This document shows, one piece after another, positions 36,066 through 44,095 of a DNA stretch of 64,000 nt; position 1 is the first letter of the stretch, and each line of letters opens with the position of its first letter. Source of the stretch: Nematostella vectensis (Eukaryota; Cnidaria; Anthozoa; Actiniaria; Edwardsiidae); assembly GCF_932526225.1 (NCBI RefSeq), contig NC_064041.1, positions 16,553,888 to 16,617,887 of the forward strand. The letters are read 5' to 3'. The notes beneath the pieces were generated by a model. The model did not search any database. It saw nothing but the letters and a program-made list of their open reading frames with translations, and was not told the origin of the DNA. Made by a program: the position numbers and the translations under genes.

Positions 36066-36398
36066 GGGGAGGACTGGGCGGGTTCAGTCTATGGAATGTG
36101 TGGAATGTGTGGAATGCGGGCGGTTGTTTCGCCTGCATAAACAATCGGCAAAAGTTAATGTAAGCAAAATAGATTTCGCGAACGCGAATAATCAATCAGG
36201 GCCGGTGTTTCGCCGGGAGTCCGTCGGCGGCCATCTGGCCGACTACGTCGACTGTCGGACTGGGTAGTTTGAGTCTGATATTCGGCGAAGTTAATGTAGG
36301 CAAAATAGATTTCGCGAACACGAATAATCAATTAGGGGCAGGTGTTTCGCGAACACGAATAACCAATCGGGCTGCGGTGCTTCGCGTTCATGAATAAT
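36066..36398 (+). repeat. Left terminal inverted repeat (333 bp)
   Basis: Matches the reverse complement of 48376-48708 over 333 positions, with no indels and three substitutions that I can see: near the end (A/G in the G run), in GGTGTTTCGCC versus GGTGTTCCGCC, and in CTGATATTCGG versus CTGACATTCGG. It begins GGGGAGGACTGGGCGGG and contains four iterated TTCGCGAAC-type motifs. Confidence 0.95.
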
Positions 36399-36402
36399 CA
36401 GG
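36175..36402 (+). promoter_or_regulatory. Iteron-like repeats inside the terminal repeat
   Basis: Four copies of a ~22 bp motif, TTCGCGAACRCGAATAAYCAAT, start at 36175, 36311, 36346 and 36381. The last three are spaced by exactly 35 bp, and the fourth is diverged (TTCGCGTTCATGAATAATCA). A half-motif (TTCGCC) lies at about 36209. The same set is present inverted in the right terminal repeat. Regular spacing suggests binding sites for an element-encoded protein (integrase or replication protein); this role is inference. Confidence 0.55.
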
Positions 36403-36557
36403 GTGTAGGCCGGGCGCGTGCAAGCCCAAGGACTTGCGCTTACACGACTTTTTGGGGCAGCCGTGAAAACGAGGAGGGCCGCCAACCTACGGAGCGCGGA
36501 ATAATCGTTTTTCGGCTGTGAGTTCGAAGCCGCCTGCGTGGCATTTAAACCTGAGTT
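36399..36557. other. Noncoding stretch between left terminal repeat and first gene
   Basis: About 160 bp with no open frame worth calling. Part of it (around TCCGCGCTCCGTAGGTT in reverse) is conserved in the older copy at about 2850-2870, so it may carry the 3' end signals of the leftmost gene. A small hairpin with GCAAG/CTTGC arms lies near 36420. Confidence 0.4.
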
Positions 36558-37235
36558 CTACTCGAACACCCCGCTCCCGAACTCCTCGCGAATTTTTTGC
36601 AGTCTCTTTTTCACCCTTTCGCGTGCCACCAGGGAGGGCCCCTTCCCGCTTTTTTTATCATGCGGTGCGAGGCCGTGTCGAGCTCTGATGGCGGCCTTGA
36701 GCGTGTTGTATCTCTCTTGTTCCTGAAGTATTAGCCGAAACTCTTCGTCTGAGATACGCCCGTCTTGCAGAGCCTTAGAGACCAGCTCGCTGATCGAGTT
36801 TTTCTTACTCTCCGCTAGAACCATCGTGTCTTCGTGTTTAGCCACCTTGCTCGTAAGACCCCTAGAGACCACCCCCGCGCCCGCGCCCACGACAACGACC
36901 AGCCCAGCGACCCCTGCCAGCGGAGCGCCGATCAGAACCCCTATCCCACTCAAAGAGACTCCCAGCCCGGCGCTGGAAAGCACCCCTGCAACGATGCCGG
37001 ATGCCACAGACACAGCATGGGTAACGGCGAAGGCGCGCTTATACTTCTTCCGCACCTGTCGATAATGCGTTATCTCATTGTCTAGAACCGCCTGAGTGTC
37101 ACGTATTACCTGGAGTCGGAAACTTTGCGCGTCGCCGCCGGTGCTTGCCGGAGCGGTAGGCGTTTGCGGGGGGTGGGCACTGGGGAGCGGGGGATATATG
37201 GATATGCCACCGCTGCTAACGTCGCTGTTCGCCAT
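36558..37235 (-). CDS. Gly-rich double-hydrophobic membrane protein, 225 residues
   Basis: Function not known. The N-terminus (1-38) is Pro/Ser/Thr-rich. Residues 40-67 are charged and probably helical. Residues 68-124 form one long Gly/Ala/Val-rich hydrophobic region, likely a pair of membrane helices with glycine zippers. Residues 130-225 are a charged, helical C-terminal domain with SISELVSKALQDG and SDEEFRLILQE. The start ATG (37233-37235) is the first in frame and is conserved in the older copy. It is the leftmost gene, 16 bp after the minor-capsid candidate on the same strand, so the two may share a transcript. A virion membrane or membrane-lytic role is possible but unproven. Intact here, broken at 2125-2801. 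Confidence 0.8.
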   Translation of the reverse strand: MANSDVSSGGISIYPPLPSAHPPQTPTAPASTGGDAQSFRLQVIRDTQAVLDNEITHYRQVRKKYKRAFAVTHAVSVASGIVAGVLSSAGLGVSLSGIGVLIGAPLAGVAGLVVVVGAGAGVVSRGLTSKVAKHEDTMVLAESKKNSISELVSKALQDGRISDEEFRLILQEQERYNTLKAAIRARHGLAPHDKKSGKGPSLVARERVKKRLQKIREEFGSGVFE

Positions 37236-37251
37236 GCCTGCTATGTCGGAC

Positions 37252-37935
37252 CTAGGTTAGCTCTAATACGAGGCGAACAGGCTTGCCCTTAAAGTCCACC
37301 CGTCTACCACGGTCATCCCTGATCCATATTCGGATACTCGAGACAAACTCAGAGGGAGACGCTGCGACGCAAATGGGGATGTCGGGCCCATAGACGTGCG
37401 GCCTCCCGCGGGTTTCTAGGCAAGCGAGAACGTTTGAAGGCTCGTCTAAGGCGAGGCACTGCGAACGGTCTACGATGTCGCAGAAGACGTAGATGGCCTC
37501 TATTTTCGGCAAAGTCACCTCAAGTGGGGTGGTGCGCCCCACGGGCATTGCGAGGCCCCGCTCCCCCATCTGATCGTCTTTAGCCTCTAGGCCAAATAGT
37601 GCGCAAAGCTCGGCGTTCAGGAACACAACGCCTGTGGACACGAGCACGATCTTTCCGGTGAGGGGGTCCTGCTTCGCGGTCAGAATCTGGCTTTTAGCGT
37701 GGTTGATCGTCTCCACGATGGACTCGGCCGTGTGGTGCCCGGCTGGCAGAGTAGCGATGGGCGGGAGGGAGGATATAGTCGTTATCTGCTGCTCCCGCTC
37801 GAGATTATACCAGCTGTTAAACAGCGAGCACTGCCGGAGCGCCACAAAGCGTGGGCGCCTTATCGGCTGCCCGAAGAAGAGCGTCAGTTCACCTCCGGTA
37901 AACTCAGCGTGTAGGACCACCATTGTGTTGAACAT
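37252..37935 (-). CDS. Minor-capsid/penton candidate, 227 residues
   Basis: Function inferred, not recognised by a motif. The protein is beta-rich throughout, without membrane segments. Its C-terminal half (about 140-227) alternates short hydrophobic strands and turns (IEAIYVFCDIVDRS, FVSSIRIWIRDDRGRRVDFKG) and ends in a strand-like PVRLVLELT, as expected for a jelly-roll or similar sandwich. Length and position next to capsid-region genes fit a penton-like or minor capsid protein of Polinton-type viruses. The start ATG (37933-37935) lies 30 bp from the divergent start of the 506-residue gene, so a shared bidirectional promoter is likely. The older copy keeps three extra residues after GRPH. 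A structure prediction would settle the fold. Confidence 0.6.
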   Translation of the reverse strand: MFNTMVVLHAEFTGGELTLFFGQPIRRPRFVALRQCSLFNSWYNLEREQQITTISSLPPIATLPAGHHTAESIVETINHAKSQILTAKQDPLTGKIVLVSTGVVFLNAELCALFGLEAKDDQMGERGLAMPVGRTTPLEVTLPKIEAIYVFCDIVDRSQCLALDEPSNVLACLETRGRPHVYGPDIPICVAASPSEFVSSIRIWIRDDRGRRVDFKGKPVRLVLELT

Positions 37936-37965
37936 AGCCCGCCTTCGTGTTTAATAGGGTTGAGC

Positions 37966-39486
37966 ATGGATTGGGAAGGCTGGCAGATGCTGAACGAGGT
38001 CCCCCGAAGGAAGGAGGAGGAGACGAAGAAGGCGGCAGCTGCGGCGGGGGCCTCTATAGCCGAACATATCAAACACGCTATAGCCGAACAAGCCAAAAAA
38101 CCGGTTTCCCTAGGTTTCCCTAGGTCTCTGACCCTCGCGCAAAAGCTGCTCTACGCCGTACCCGCGACCCCCGTGGAGAGCACGGCCTCAGACATCACCC
38201 CACTACTCAAGCAGCTGGAGATACACGTGGCTGAGGACAAATCATTCACGACTAGGGTCCGAGACATATTCAAAGAGACAGTAGTCACGCACAAGTCCGC
38301 CAAGGAGTCTCGCCGGTGGCTATCGGAGCCTTCCTATGGGTACTGGCCACAGCAACTCAACTTTGCGGTCTGGTGCGCAACCGCCGGTTGTGGGGTGTCC
38401 CTAACTGACCCCACTTTCGCCACGCTCCCCTCTGTCATCAGGGGATTTCTAAGGTTTCACGTCTACTTCACCACCCGGAGGATACTCTACGAGCTCGGCG
38501 TCCCCCTGCCTGGCGACAACCCGTTCGCGCAAAAAGGTAACCCCTACAAGAAGGCCGCTTTCGAGCGTCTGTGCATAGAGTTCGGTTTGCCGCGTAAGGC
38601 GGACTTCCGATGGAAAGGCGGGCGGAACCACGGGCTAGGCGATGTGTTTGTATTCTACCCGGGGGAGGGGTATCGCAACGTGCACGTGATCCGCGGCTAC
38701 GACACGGCGGCGGATGAGTACCCGAGCCACCTCAATCTGTTTAGCGACGAAGGTGGGACGTACAATAGTGGGAAGCAGGTGGGTTACATACGCAACGACG
38801 ACCACGGGGGCGTGCAATATAGCTGGTTTGCGCCTCCCAAAGGCGAGGGGCTGACAAAAGCAGGGCTAGGGAGACTCGACCGCTCGGTCGAGGCGTTCGT
38901 CTACACGGTGCTTGGTGCACAGGTAAACGTCCGTTCCTCCATCGCAGGGGCCGGTGGGCCGGCCATGGAGGCGCAGGCGGAGTTCACGGAGCTGCTCGAA
39001 GACGCGATCATAGAAAACGACATCGCTCAAAGCGTGCAAAGGTACCAGTTAGCCGTGCAGGAGGCCAAGGTGAGACTGAGTCTTGCGGTTGCACCAGGTG
39101 TGTGGCTGATGCCGAGCGATCTTGTGATAAACACGCAAAGCGTCGTGGGCTACAACAATAAGCTGCAGAAAGCCACGGACTCCATGAAGCTCGGCGCAAA
39201 CGCGATCAACACCGAGACAAAGCCAGTCGGTGCTCATAACATGGCCGGTGGGCATCCTAGGGTGCAACACGCGACTGGCCACGTGCCGCCCCGGCGGCAA
39301 AGCGCCCCTGCGAAAGTGCACGCGGAGGGCGCGGCTGCCCCGGACCTGGGCAGGCTGCCGGGTGCCGTTCCGGCGTCGGCACGACAGGCTGCGCATAGCA
39401 CGTCGGGCGAAAAGAGTGACCACACCGCCCTCAAGGTGGGGTTGTCGGTGCTCGTGGCGGCCGCGGCGTATTACTTGTTCCGATGA
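37966..39486 (+). CDS. C-terminally anchored element protein, 506 residues
   Basis: No known domain recognised. Residues 1-60 are charged and Ala-rich. The centre (about 120-330) is well ordered, with aromatic and Cys-containing blocks (NFAVWCATAGCGVS, FRFHVYFTTRRILYELG, GRNHGLGDVFVFYPGEG, YSWFAPPKGEGLTKAG, AQVNVRSSIAG). About 335-425 is helical. A Pro/Ala/Gly-rich linker follows, and the last ~20 residues are a hydrophobic anchor ending YYLFR. A tail anchor with a large N-terminal domain fits a virion surface or membrane-associated protein, but the role is unproven. The first in-frame ATG is 37966; a TTG six bases earlier is not used in eukaryotes. The 3' end overlaps the convergent gene by 16 bp. 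A broken homologue is at 203-1389. Confidence 0.8.
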   Translation: MDWEGWQMLNEVPRRKEEETKKAAAAAGASIAEHIKHAIAEQAKKPVSLGFPRSLTLAQKLLYAVPATPVESTASDITPLLKQLEIHVAEDKSFTTRVRDIFKETVVTHKSAKESRRWLSEPSYGYWPQQLNFAVWCATAGCGVSLTDPTFATLPSVIRGFLRFHVYFTTRRILYELGVPLPGDNPFAQKGNPYKKAAFERLCIEFGLPRKADFRWKGGRNHGLGDVFVFYPGEGYRNVHVIRGYDTAADEYPSHLNLFSDEGGTYNSGKQVGYIRNDDHGGVQYSWFAPPKGEGLTKAGLGRLDRSVEAFVYTVLGAQVNVRSSIAGAGGPAMEAQAEFTELLEDAIIENDIAQSVQRYQLAVQEAKVRLSLAVAPGVWLMPSDLVINTQSVVGYNNKLQKATDSMKLGANAINTETKPVGAHNMAGGHPRVQHATGHVPPRRQSAPAKVHAEGAAAPDLGRLPGAVPASARQAAHSTSGEKSDHTALKVGLSVLVAAAAYYLFR

Positions 39487-40439
39487 CTGCTTTGCATTTG
39501 ACGAACCGAGAACGCGGCTACGGCTAGAATGAGCAGCCACGCGTTTTCGCCAAGGAATTTCACCGCTTCTCCTGCGGCCTTAAACACGAAGTTCGCGATG
39601 CTGCCTACTAGCCCGGGGAGAAGCTCGCCCAGCTTTTTCCCGATGGCCTTAGGCCCGTTACCGACCCCTCTGGCCACGGAAGAGAGCGACTTGCCGAGCG
39701 ACGTCACAATGGCCGCGATTGTCGTCGCTACGGCCAACCCGATAGCGGTGGCGGTGAAGCCGTACTTTTTGAAGATGGCTTTGATGTGTTCTCTTAGCGG
39801 CTTTTGGTTCTCGAGCTCTCGGTTTTCGCGTTCTAGTTCGTCAATCTCGGACAGCCTCTCCTCGTTGCGCTCACGGGCCTCTTGGCGGCTACTCTCTGAC
39901 GAGTTAGGGTCGTCGATGGTCTCCCTGTCTGTGGCTGCCACCCCTTGCAGCTCTTGGATCCGTTCTGTGTTCTCCTGGATGACCGCGTCTATCTCTGCCA
40001 CGGACCCCATCGCCAGCTTGAAGCCTCTCAGGTTTGCAACGTCTTGTCGGACGCTCCCGTCCTCGTTGAACAGCTGTCTTGGTTTAGACCACCCCCCTTT
40101 GTCGAGGTTGCGAACCCGTATTAGCGTCTTTCCCCTCCGGTCTGACTGGAACCGTAGCAGACTCTCTCTAAGGTTTGGGTATTCCTCCCTGAGGAACTGG
40201 AGACCGAGTCTTGCCGCCGCACCCTCTGTGATGAACGAGGTTTCAGCACTTGCCGTTCCTGCGGTTTGCGAAGCCGTCCTATGCGCAGCATGCATACGCG
40301 ACGACGTGCTCGTTATCGGGATCGACTCCCCGTCGTCGGGGTCGAACGGGATAAGGGGTGTCGTCTCGTCGTCCCCCACCCCGCAATCGGCGGACTCACC
40401 CGGCAAGGTATCGTCAATGTCAACGTCAACATCACCCAT
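39471..40439 (-). CDS. Coiled-coil and membrane protein, 322 residues
   Basis: No family name recognised. Layout: an acidic, disordered N-terminus (1-45); a Ser/Thr/Ala linker; a folded block around 70-145 (FLREEYPNLRESLLRF); a strongly charged coiled coil (about 148-215, Glu/Arg-rich); a hydrophobic helix (about 226-247, FTATAIGLAVATTIAAIV); a Gly/Lys amphipathic stretch (248-297); and a C-terminal membrane helix (299-312, AWLLILAVAAFSV) with a basic tail. The opposite strand also has a long open frame (39529-40593), but the homologous remnant at 1-216 and the sensible domain layout support the minus strand. It is divergently transcribed from the capsid gene. A membrane-remodelling structural role is possible. 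Confidence 0.75.
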   Translation of the reverse strand: MGDVDVDIDDTLPGESADCGVGDDETTPLIPFDPDDGESIPITSTSSRMHAAHRTASQTAGTASAETSFITEGAAARLGLQFLREEYPNLRESLLRFQSDRRGKTLIRVRNLDKGGWSKPRQLFNEDGSVRQDVANLRGFKLAMGSVAEIDAVIQENTERIQELQGVAATDRETIDDPNSSESSRQEARERNEERLSEIDELERENRELENQKPLREHIKAIFKKYGFTATAIGLAVATTIAAIVTSLGKSLSSVARGVGNGPKAIGKKLGELLPGLVGSIANFVFKAAGEAVKFLGENAWLLILAVAAFSVRQMQSSHRNK

Positions 40440-40535
40440 GATGCGCGCGCATAACTCGTGCTATGCTATGTTAGACATGTCTAACAGTCCGCACCATAGC
40501 CACGCGACTTCGTGCTTTATGTGCATATATACACG
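40440..40535. promoter_or_regulatory. Divergent promoter region between the coiled-coil gene and the capsid gene
   Basis: The 96 bp between the two divergent ATGs. It contains an AT-rich CATATATAC (about 40523-40531) just before the capsid ATG and a near-palindrome TTAGACATGTCTAA (about 40468-40481). Both genes must be started from this short interval. The exact promoter is inference. Confidence 0.45.
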
Positions 40536-41797
40536 ATGTCAGTCAGCGATAAACTCGACCCCCAGCGAACACCCAGAATCCCTCTGGGGTTGAAAGCCGA
40601 GAGAACAGTTCACCGGGTCACTCTCAACCCGTCGACGGCCTCCCCAGAGGAGACGCTGTATGTGGCGGTCCCAAAGCTGTCGGAAGGCGTCACGCTCGTG
40701 CCTGGCTCCTTGAGGGTCGGTCTCGAACTCTCCGTCTCAGGCCATGCGAATAATACCGTCGTGAACAACGTCGGCCGAAATCTCGTGAGCCGCCTGAAAA
40801 TCACGTTTGCAGGAGAAATGCTCCAGGACACCAACCGCTACGACGTCTTCAAGACGTATGAGGAGCTTTACCTGTCCAAGGTCGAGAGAGAGGACCGCCT
40901 GGAGCAGGGCATACAGAAAACATGCGCAAGCTTCGCTCCAAGGCCGGCGATAAGGCGACCAGTAACGCCAAGGAGAACGCTCTAAGCGCCACCCACGGGG
41001 CGAGGTACACCATCCCGCTAGACCATTCTCTGCTGACGGACCACGGCGTGCTATACCCAAGGGCGCTCTCCGAGGCGCTGCTCTTCGAGATCACGTTCGC
41101 ATCGGCTGACCAGGTAGTAGTCGGAACTGATGCCACCAAATTATCCTATGGCATCAAAAATCTAGAGCTGGAGTACGAAAGCCTGAGGGATGACAACCTC
41201 GCCCGGTCTGCAGCCGCCGCCTACCACAACGGCACAACGTTCTTCTACGAGCAAGTGAACCTTCACAAGACCTTCGTGATTAGCAAAGGGACGGACAGCA
41301 TAATCAACGAGAGTGTCAACCTGCCGCGAAGGTCTATGAGTGGTCTGCTGCTCCTCTTCGTGGAGCCATACACGGCAGGGACTCGCGACTCTGAGAAGTT
41401 CGTGTACTCCGACATCAAGAGCGTTCGCGTTACAATCGACGGCACGCCAAACAAAGTCTTCAGCCAGGGCCTGCGCCCCACGGATTTCTGGAGGGAGGCG
41501 AAAAGGCGGTTCGTCCGCCCCTCCCCGGGGGGGCACAGCGGAGCGCCCGCCGCCCCGGCAATCGGCCCCGAGTCGTTCTATGGCGATAACAAATTTGCTC
41601 TGTGGATCGACCTTCGAACGACGGACGACAGCGCCATCCATGGGGGTGGTCTCCGATTGGTCAATACCCGCGACGGCGTGCACCTCGAGATAAAACGCAC
41701 GGCAGGCGGCTCGGGTAGCGTAAACTGTCACGTGTTTGTAGTGGCCGACGCCCAGATGAACCTTATGAACGGACAACTAGAGTCCATACAATACTGA
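40536..41797 (+). pseudogene. Major-capsid-like protein, frameshifted (about 420 codons)
   Basis: Two overlapping frames (40536-40985 and 40922-41797) together span one protein. The first gives VNNVGRNLVSRLKITFAGEM and DTNRYDVFKTYEELYLSK. The second gives ARYTIPLDHSLLTDHG, YPRALSEALLFEITFA, LLLFVEPYTAGTRDSEKF and VNCHVFVVADAQMNLMNGQL. The strand-rich pattern without membrane segments, the size, and the place directly before the packaging ATPase fit the major capsid protein of a Polinton-like virus; a double jelly-roll fold is the expectation to test. The frames differ by one base, with the break near 40910-40925 (CAGAAAACATG). I see no canonical -1 slippery heptamer in frame, so mutation or sequencing error is more likely than programmed frameshifting. 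The ATG at 40536 is the first in frame. Confidence 0.7.
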
Positions 41798-41816
41798 GCA
41801 CATACGCCGGAGCGGT

Positions 41817-42410
41817 ATGGACCCGAAAAACGTCCCATTTAACGCTCTCATCGTGGGCCCGACGTCATGCGGGAAGACCCAATTCGTAGTGGAACGACTG
41901 TGCGGCCCTTTCCGGGGCAAGTTTGACTACATCGTACTCATGTGCCCCACCTTTGTCTACAACAAAACATACGACGGCTTCGGCGAGGGCGACAATCGTC
42001 TGTTTGTCATCGTACCTGAGGCGGGTGAGATCGACATACTGCTGAGGTTTGTCTCCACTCTCTTCGAAGGCACTATCATACTCGACGACTGTGCGGCCTC
42101 GAAAGACGTAAAGAGGCGCTCTGACCAGCTCGTCAACTTGGCGTTCAGCGCGCGCCACGTGGGTATCAGCGTGTGGGTGATCACGCAGCAGCTCACTAGC
42201 ATCACGAAGCCGTTCCGCGAGAACATCGCGGCCCTGGTGGTCTTCTATACCCCGAGCAAGGCGGACATGAAAGCTATCCTGCATGACTACGGCGCGGAGC
42301 TTTCAGAGGAGAAGATGAAAGAGTACATGAAGGCCCTCAAGACGAAAAAGTTCTCGAAGTTAGAGTTTTGCTTGCGTCATCCTTATACCATCGCCCTAGT
42401 CGAACGATGA
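41817..42410 (+). CDS. A32/FtsK-type DNA packaging ATPase, 197 residues
   Basis: An ATPase expected to drive genome packaging into the capsid. Walker A is GPTSCGKT (14-21), Walker B is TIILDD (86-91), and a conserved ITQQ (122-125) follows, the arrangement of poxvirus A32-like packaging ATPases of the FtsK/HerA superfamily. The length is typical of the small Polinton and virophage versions. It starts 19 bp after the capsid stop codon and overlaps the next gene by four bases (ATGA), so capsid, ATPase and the next gene look like one tightly packed group. The frame is intact. Confidence 0.85.
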   Translation: MDPKNVPFNALIVGPTSCGKTQFVVERLCGPFRGKFDYIVLMCPTFVYNKTYDGFGEGDNRLFVIVPEAGEIDILLRFVSTLFEGTIILDDCAASKDVKRRSDQLVNLAFSARHVGISVWVITQQLTSITKPFRENIAALVVFYTPSKADMKAILHDYGAELSEEKMKEYMKALKTKKFSKLEFCLRHPYTIALVER

Positions 42411-42991
42411 TGAGCGACGATTACTTTGAGAGTCTTCTCGAGGGGGGGCAGCCTGCCGACCTCCCGGCCGTCGAGACGTTGGACTGCCCGACGCAAGCCG
42501 TCCCGGAAGCCGGTGAGCAAACCGAGATAGCAGACGCGAGGGAGAAACTCGCGATTCTCGTAGCCTCGGGGAAGTCAAAAGAGATGGTAGGCAAAGCCCT
42601 GACCCACGGCGACGTCAAACGCATGAGCGCCGAGGAGGTGAGGAAGTACGAGAGGCGGTACGTGACCGCTCTAGCCAGCCGGACTACAGACGCCCTGGCA
42701 GACAGCTTTCTGAAGCTAACGACCAAGCTGGTAGGCATGGCGCTGCCGATAGACAATGTGGCCGATCTTCACAACGCCCTAGTGTCCGACTACATCATCA
42801 ACAACGAGCTCCGCGCTTTGTGCGGAAGCCTAGCTCTACGCTGCGGCCGTTTGATGGCTTTAGCCGCCGGGGCGATACACATAGCGCGTCATGTGGACTG
42901 TCGTGCCGACACCGGAACGGCAAGCGCTGACGCGCGGTGCCAACGCGAGATAGCAGCCGCGGACAGTGTCGAGCCCTCCATCCCAGAGTAG
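42407..42991 (+). CDS. Unknown element protein, 194 residues
   Basis: Not recognised. It starts with ATGATG overlapping the ATPase stop. The N-terminus (1-35) is acidic, the middle (about 40-140) is predicted helical (EKLAILVASGKSKEMVGKALTHG, RKYERRYVTALASRTTDALADSFLKL), and a moderately hydrophobic stretch lies near 145-165. No Cys/His cluster or enzymatic motif is seen. An earlier non-overlapping in-frame ATG at 42368 would place the start inside the ATPase gene and is less likely. Its conserved place between ATPase and membrane-protein genes suggests a structural or assembly role; this is inference. Confidence 0.7.
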   Translation: MMSDDYFESLLEGGQPADLPAVETLDCPTQAVPEAGEQTEIADAREKLAILVASGKSKEMVGKALTHGDVKRMSAEEVRKYERRYVTALASRTTDALADSFLKLTTKLVGMALPIDNVADLHNALVSDYIINNELRALCGSLALRCGRLMALAAGAIHIARHVDCRADTGTASADARCQREIAAADSVEPSIPE

Positions 42992-43096
42992 ACGCGCGTG
43001 TGCACACGCATTTGAAAGCTCGCCACTTCTCCTACCACAAGGTACCAAGTACTTGGTTCCAAGCAGTTGACACCGCGTGTTCACCCGTCGACGCAG
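42992..43096. other. Intergenic stretch before the Pro-rich membrane protein
   Basis: About 105 bp with no gene. It contains GGTACCAAGTACTTGGTTCC, a near-perfect inverted repeat, at 43041-43060, possibly a protein-binding site or an end/start signal. Confidence 0.35.
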
Positions 43097-43741
43097 ATGG
43101 GGGAACCTCAAGGAAGTACCAGCGCCCAGCCTGACGAACAACTTGCTCAAGAACTTGCCCAAGAACCTGGCAAACAGCGTCAAGAACCTGCACGTACGCC
43201 AGTGGCTGCGCTCCCGGCAGCGGCGCGCGTCACGAGCCCCGAACCGCCCGCGACCCGACCTCACCCTGGACGAGTCGAAGCCGGAAGGCGCTTGGCGAAG
43301 TGGAACCGAATCAACAGAGCGAAGAAAGAGGTGCTTCGTGTCGCCGCTGCGCAGCAGCTGCCGGTAACCCCGGGGCCGAGCGAGCCGCAGCCGGGACGGC
43401 GCTTGCGCGCCGACGATGCGGCAAGCGCTGGCATGCCTTCGGCACACACACCTGCCCCAGAGAGCAACTCTGCCTGGTCGGCCAACTCGATCATCGCGCT
43501 CCTTGGTCTTCTAGTGTCGATCGGCCTCTACACACGTAGGCGGGAGCTAGCTGCCGCGTTCACGCGCACACCAGCTGGTGGCCCCGGGGCCGAGCGAGCC
43601 ACCGATCCGCACGCAGCGGCCGACGGCGGGACTCCGCCCACAAGGCCACCGCTGGCGGCCACCGCCCGGACGGGCACCAAGGAGCGCGCTCCGGCGACAG
43701 CGCTTCGCGCTCCCGGGTCTCGGCTGCTATCCATGGAGTAA
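43097..43741 (+). CDS. Pro/Ala-rich single-pass membrane protein, 214 residues
   Basis: Not recognised. The first ATG is at 43097; an upstream TTG is not a eukaryotic start. Gln/Pro-rich residues 1-60 are followed by a basic helix (63-80, RRLAKWNRINRAKKEVLR). After another disordered region comes one membrane helix (about 131-145, IIALLGLLVSIGLY), an Arg cluster (TRRRE), and a long Pro/Ala/Thr-rich C-terminus. The basic helix plus membrane segment could link DNA or capsid to a membrane, but this is speculation. The gene lies in the same strand and group as the capsid and ATPase. Confidence 0.65.
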   Translation: MGEPQGSTSAQPDEQLAQELAQEPGKQRQEPARTPVAALPAAARVTSPEPPATRPHPGRVEAGRRLAKWNRINRAKKEVLRVAAAQQLPVTPGPSEPQPGRRLRADDAASAGMPSAHTPAPESNSAWSANSIIALLGLLVSIGLYTRRRELAAAFTRTPAGGPGAERATDPHAAADGGTPPTRPPLAATARTGTKERAPATALRAPGSRLLSME

Positions 43742-43785
43742 GCAGACATTTAGACACGAGAGTGCACTCCACCCATATCCGCACG

Positions 43786-44010
43786 ATGTCGACGACGCAG
43801 CAGAGCAAGATTACAAAGACCATCACCGACGCCGCAGTCATAACCGGCCTCGTCGCCGGTATCGGCTGGTTAGGGCGCAAGGTCTTACACGAGGACTTCA
43901 CCAAAGATCCCTCCGCGAATGCCATGAACTACGCAAAAATGACTGCCGCCGTCGCAGGTGCTGTCGCTTTGAAGGGTTACCTTGAGGACCAGAAGATCCT
44001 GCCCATGTAG
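43786..44010 (+). CDS. Small hydrophobic protein, 74 residues
   Basis: A short membrane protein. The ATG at 43786 (MSTTQQSKITKTITDAA) is the first real start; the upstream GTG is not used. Two hydrophobic, Gly/Ala-rich helices are seen (about 14-30, AVITGLVAGIGWLG, and about 49-63, MTAAVAGAVALKGYL), joined by a charged loop, with a short tail ending KILPM. Genes of this size and type recur in virus-like elements as virion membrane components, but no function is known. It lies 44 bp after the Pro-rich membrane protein gene. Confidence 0.7.
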   Translation: MSTTQQSKITKTITDAAVITGLVAGIGWLGRKVLHEDFTKDPSANAMNYAKMTAAVAGAVALKGYLEDQKILPM

Positions 44011-44095
44011 TGTACTGTGGTACATGTAGGCCGTGTATTAAACTCGTGCGCGCCTTGCGCATACACACAGCACGTAGAGTGCGCTTCGCGTAAAC

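Noticed and set aside
39529-40593. 354-codon open frame on the plus strand opposite the 322-residue gene
   Set aside because: It is Ser/Leu-rich shadow coding of a GC-rich gene on the other strand. The minus-strand product has a coherent coiled-coil and membrane layout and a homologous remnant at 1-216.
40905-40930. Programmed -1 frameshift in the capsid-like gene
   Set aside because: No canonical X XXY YYZ heptamer in the right frame and no obvious following pseudoknot seen by eye. Mutation or sequencing error is simpler, though not excluded.
41162-41776. 204-codon minus-strand frame inside the capsid-like gene
   Set aside because: Shadow of the plus-strand gene; no sensible domain and no conserved start.
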